Source: Phreatobacter aquaticus
GTDB lineage: Bacteria; Pseudomonadota; Alphaproteobacteria; Rhizobiales; Phreatobacteraceae
DNA: 64,000 bases
Reading direction: 5' to 3'
Assembly: GCF_005160265.1 (NCBI RefSeq)
Contig: NZ_CP039865.1
Coordinates: forward strand, 1,822,828 to 1,886,827
The translations under genes and the position numbers were made by a program. The number at the start of each line of letters is the position of its first letter. Positions within the stretch are counted from its first letter, which is position 1. The notes under the pieces are model-generated. The model saw only the letters and a list, made by a program, of their open reading frames with translations, had not been told where the DNA came from and did no database searches. Of the stretch, positions 61,752 to 64,000 are shown piece by piece.

Positions 61752-62945
61752 TCAGCGCGCTGTCTGAACGAAGCGGTTGGCGAGATAGGTGCCAACCGCG
61801 ATCGAGGCCGTCACGCCGAGCGCCGCGGCCAGCGGCCAGGCGCTGTTGCCCAGCGCATGGCCGACGAACACGCCGGCAATCGCGCCGCTCGACATCTGGA
61901 TGAAGCCGGCGAGCGACGAGGCCGCACCCGCCTTGTCGGGAAACGGCTTCATCGCCGCCGACAGGGTCTGCGGCATGGTGATGCCGAAGCCGAGCGTATA
62001 GGCGGCCATCGGCGCCAGGATGCCGGCAAGCCCGAGCCCGCCGATGCCAAGAGCGGCGGCCATGGCGAGAGCGCCCAGCGCCTGCAGACCGATGCCGATG
62101 CGGATGGCCATGTCTTCGCCCAACCGCGCCACCAGAGGCGTGCCGATGATCGATCCGCTGACAAAGCCGATCACGCAGGTCGAGAACGATGCGCCGGCCC
62201 CGATCGGCCCCAGCCCATAGACGCCCTGCAGGATGAACGACGACGACGAGATGAACGAAAACAGGCCCGAATAGCCGGCGGCGAAGATCAGCGTATTGGC
62301 GAGGAAGGTGCGGTCGACCACGATCGTGCCGAAGGTCCTGAGAATGCCGATCGGCGAGATCGGCGCGGTCGAGCGTTCGCGCAGCGTTTCTGGCAGCTGG
62401 ACCATGACCAGGACCAGCGCGCAGGCCGCGTAGATCAGCATGATCGCGAAGGTCGAGCGCCAGCCGAAGGCGACATGCAGCACGCCGCCGAAGATCGGGG
62501 CTATCGCCGGCATCACGCTCATGAATGTGCCCATCAGGGCGAGTTCGCGGGCGGCGCGCCGTCCCTCATAGAGATCGCGCACGATGGCGCGGGCCACCAC
62601 GATGGGACCGGCAGCCCCCAGGGCCTGCAGGCAACGGGCGGCGGTCAGCGTCTCGATCGACTGCGCGGCGGCACAGAGCGCCGTTCCCACCCCGTAGAGC
62701 ACCAGCGCGATGACCAGCACGGGCTTGCGGCCATATTTGTCCGACACGGGTCCGTACAGGATCTGGCCGGCGGCAAAGCCCACGAGGAAGGCCGATAAGG
62801 TCAGCTGCACCTGGGCCGTCGTTGCGCCAAGGACCCGACCGATATCGGGCAGCGACGGCAGGTAAAGGTCGGTCGAGACCGGTCCCATCGAGATCAGCAT
62901 CGCGAGCAGGGCGGTCAGCGCGAATGTGTCGGGACGGAATGCCAT
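61752..62945 (-). CDS. Bcr/CflA-type multidrug efflux MFS transporter
   Basis: A 397-residue, 12-helix major facilitator. TDLYLPSLPDIGRVLGATTAQVQ (seen at ~26-48) is the Bcr/CflA start; motif A G-P-V-S-D-K-Y-G-R-K-P. ATG 62945 follows GAGG by five bases; an earlier GTG in frame is less likely. It converges with the GAF gene, the stops being directly adjacent. Substrate unknown. Confidence 0.9.
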   Translation of the reverse strand: MAFRPDTFALTALLAMLISMGPVSTDLYLPSLPDIGRVLGATTAQVQLTLSAFLVGFAAGQILYGPVSDKYGRKPVLVIALVLYGVGTALCAAAQSIETLTAARCLQALGAAGPIVVARAIVRDLYEGRRAARELALMGTFMSVMPAIAPIFGGVLHVAFGWRSTFAIMLIYAACALVLVMVQLPETLRERSTAPISPIGILRTFGTIVVDRTFLANTLIFAAGYSGLFSFISSSSFILQGVYGLGPIGAGASFSTCVIGFVSGSIIGTPLVARLGEDMAIRIGIGLQALGALAMAAALGIGGLGLAGILAPMAAYTLGFGITMPQTLSAAMKPFPDKAGAASSLAGFIQMSSGAIAGVFVGHALGNSAWPLAAALGVTASIAVGTYLANRFVQTAR

Positions 62946-63008
62946 GCTGCCTCGAAACGGGAGGGGAGGGTTCACCTAGCTCCCGGCTGTCATCCTGTCG
63001 AGCGGGCC

Positions 63009-63485
63009 TCAGCCTGCAAAGGCGCTGAGCAGCCCTGCCGCGCCGAGCCAGATCACGGCGTAGCGGCCGGTCCGGGCAACAAGCGTCAGCAGCAGCGTCG
63101 GCACGGCCGGATAGCGCGCCATGCCGGCGACCAGCGTGATCGGGTCACCGACGACCGGCAGCCAGCATCCGAGCAGCGCCGCCCAGCCATAGCGGGTGAA
63201 GATCCTCTGCATGCGCGCGATCGTTTCGGGCGGCAGGCGGAAGCGCTTGAGCCATGCGTGACCGCTCTCGCTGTCGGCACCGCGCGCCAGCAGGCGGCCG
63301 ATCCACCAGCTTGTCATCCCACCAGCGGTGTTCGCGATGGAGGCGACCACGAACAGCAGTCCCGGCCGTTCGTAGCCGGCCGCGAGAATGCCGACGAACA
63401 CCAATTCCGACCCGCCGGGCAACAAGGTCGCGGCCGAGAACGCGGCGAGCGCCATGGTCGACAATGTGGCAAGATCGGCGACCAA
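63009..63485 (-). CDS. YqaA/DedA-like (SNARE-associated) membrane protein
   Basis: A 158-residue membrane protein with about four helices. The start is placed at TTG 63485 because GGGAG sits six bases before it and no ATG or GTG fits; an internal ATG at 63449 (MALAAFSA) is the alternative. E-L-V-F-V-G-I-L-A-A-G and GCWLPVVGDPITLVAGMARY are characteristic of YqaA. Function is unclear in the family (lipid flippase relatives). It diverges from the MarR gene. Confidence 0.85.
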   Translation of the reverse strand: MVADLATLSTMALAAFSAATLLPGGSELVFVGILAAGYERPGLLFVVASIANTAGGMTSWWIGRLLARGADSESGHAWLKRFRLPPETIARMQRIFTRYGWAALLGCWLPVVGDPITLVAGMARYPAVPTLLLTLVARTGRYAVIWLGAAGLLSAFAG

Positions 63486-63587
63486 GAGAGGCTCCCTGTT
63501 AACCGCGGTCTCATGCCACGAGAGAGCCCGCTTGCACAGGGTGCGCCAGGGCCTTTTAATACGGCTCCGAAACGAGTTGAGTACCCG

Positions 63588-63938
63588 ATGGCTGTCGAGC
63601 TGCGTCCGGCCCAGGCGATCAAGCTGATGCACGACCTGTCGCTTGCGTTGGTGCAGGACGGTGAGCCGGACTTGTCGCCGCGCCAGCTCGCCATCCTGCT
63701 GACCATTTATCTGGAGCCGCCGCCCCATCACGTGCGCGATCTGGCCGCACGCCTGAAGGTGACCAAGCCCGTGATCACCCGCGCACTCGACACGATGGGC
63801 AAGATGGAATTGGTGTCGCGCCGCCGCGACGAGAATGACAAGCGCGACGTGATCATCCAGCGCACCGTCAAGGGGGCACTCGCCATCGAGCGGCTGGGCG
63901 ACCTGCTGGTGGCGCAGGCCAAGGGTCTCCAGCCGTGA
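63588..63938 (+). CDS. MarR-family transcriptional regulator (short)
   Basis: A 116-residue winged-helix regulator: LSPRQLAILLTIYLEPPPHHVRDLAARLKVTKPVITRALDTMGKMELVSRRRDENDKRDVIIQRT (residues ~29-93) has the recognition helix and wing. It is shorter than classical MarR proteins, lacking much of the dimerisation C-terminal helix. Start ATG 63588. Next gene starts 48 bases after the stop. Confidence 0.85.
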   Translation: MAVELRPAQAIKLMHDLSLALVQDGEPDLSPRQLAILLTIYLEPPPHHVRDLAARLKVTKPVITRALDTMGKMELVSRRRDENDKRDVIIQRTVKGALAIERLGDLLVAQAKGLQP

Positions 63939-63986
63939 CAGGCCTGCAGTCGTGAGCCGTTAACGGCCATATGCTAAGAGACGTCC

Positions 63987-64000
63987 ATGTCGTTCGACCG
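63987..64000 (+). CDS. Start of a downstream gene (3' truncated by window)
   Basis: ATG 63987 is preceded by AAGAGA, then reads Met-Ser-Phe-Asp before the window ends. Too short to identify. In related genomes an NlpC/P60-type peptidase often follows this MarR gene, but that is recollection, not visible here. Confidence 0.35.

Overview
This window is a high-GC chromosomal segment, most likely from an alphaproteobacterium of the order Hyphomicrobiales (Rhizobiales). The evidence is the strong G/C third-position bias, the Rhizobiales-type families (DUF1127 protein, Omp25-like barrel with a GGAGGAGG ribosome-binding site, NDUFA9-like protein, class II DAHP synthase, UrtABCDE with a long UrtB) and the short inverted intergenic repeats of the 'CTCTCCCCG' and 'GTCATGGCCGGGC' kinds. 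I cannot place the genus from sequence alone. I see no insertion sequence, prophage, CRISPR array, tRNA or rRNA; the window looks like ordinary core and metabolic chromosome.

Layout. 1-6 kb: the 3' end of a TRAP solute-binding protein, a PPOX-type flavoprotein, a DUF1127 protein, an orphan amino-acid-type solute-binding protein, a membrane glycosyltransferase with an extra N-terminal domain, an enoyl-CoA hydratase and a thioesterase. 6-18 kb: Hsp33, an L,D-transpeptidase, a PcrA/UvrD helicase, a DUF1275 protein, a soluble chemoreceptor-like protein, PrmA, a penicillin acylase homologue and glutathione reductase. 18-21 kb: a tctCBA tricarboxylate transporter operon. 21-31 kb: a repeat-rich gap, a DUF2059 protein, RpiA, a MipA-like protein, an unknown 175-aa protein, NAD synthetase, an Omp25-like barrel, class II DAHP synthase and a large periplasmic protein of unknown function. 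31-33.4 kb: a fumarylacetoacetase-type hydrolase divergent from a MarR regulator and maleylacetoacetate isomerase, an aromatic or tyrosine ring-cleavage module.

33-46.5 kb is one long minus-strand run: a small membrane protein, a class A penicillin-binding protein, GlnD, a gamma-glutamyltransferase relative and the urea transporter urtABCDE. A near-consensus sigma-54 promoter lies upstream of urtA, and a 17-bp dyad resembling an NtrC site lies about 165 bp further up. With glnD close by, this suggests a nitrogen-limitation block: GlnD to PII to NtrBC to sigma-54 to urea uptake.

46.8-56.6 kb: an acyltransferase, AmpG, a TPR-methyltransferase, two small proteins (one of 39 aa), RlmJ, an NAD-dependent epimerase relative, QueG, a GST, UppP and an NDUFA9-like protein. 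56.7-61.8 kb: a complete branched-chain-amino-acid-type ABC transporter operon (two ATPases, solute-binding protein, two permeases) ending in a GAF-domain gene overlapped with the last permease. 61.8-64 kb: a Bcr/CflA-type efflux pump, a YqaA/DedA-like protein, a short MarR regulator and the first codons of another gene.

Five uptake systems (TRAP, TTT, orphan SBP, urea, branched-chain type) suggest a scavenging heterotroph. I found no convincing novel multi-gene defence or biosynthetic system. The most interesting signals are regulatory or small: the urtA promoter region, the structured prmA/chemoreceptor intergenic region, the GAF protein in the transporter operon, the CTG-start/stop overlap at queG and the 39-aa membrane protein.
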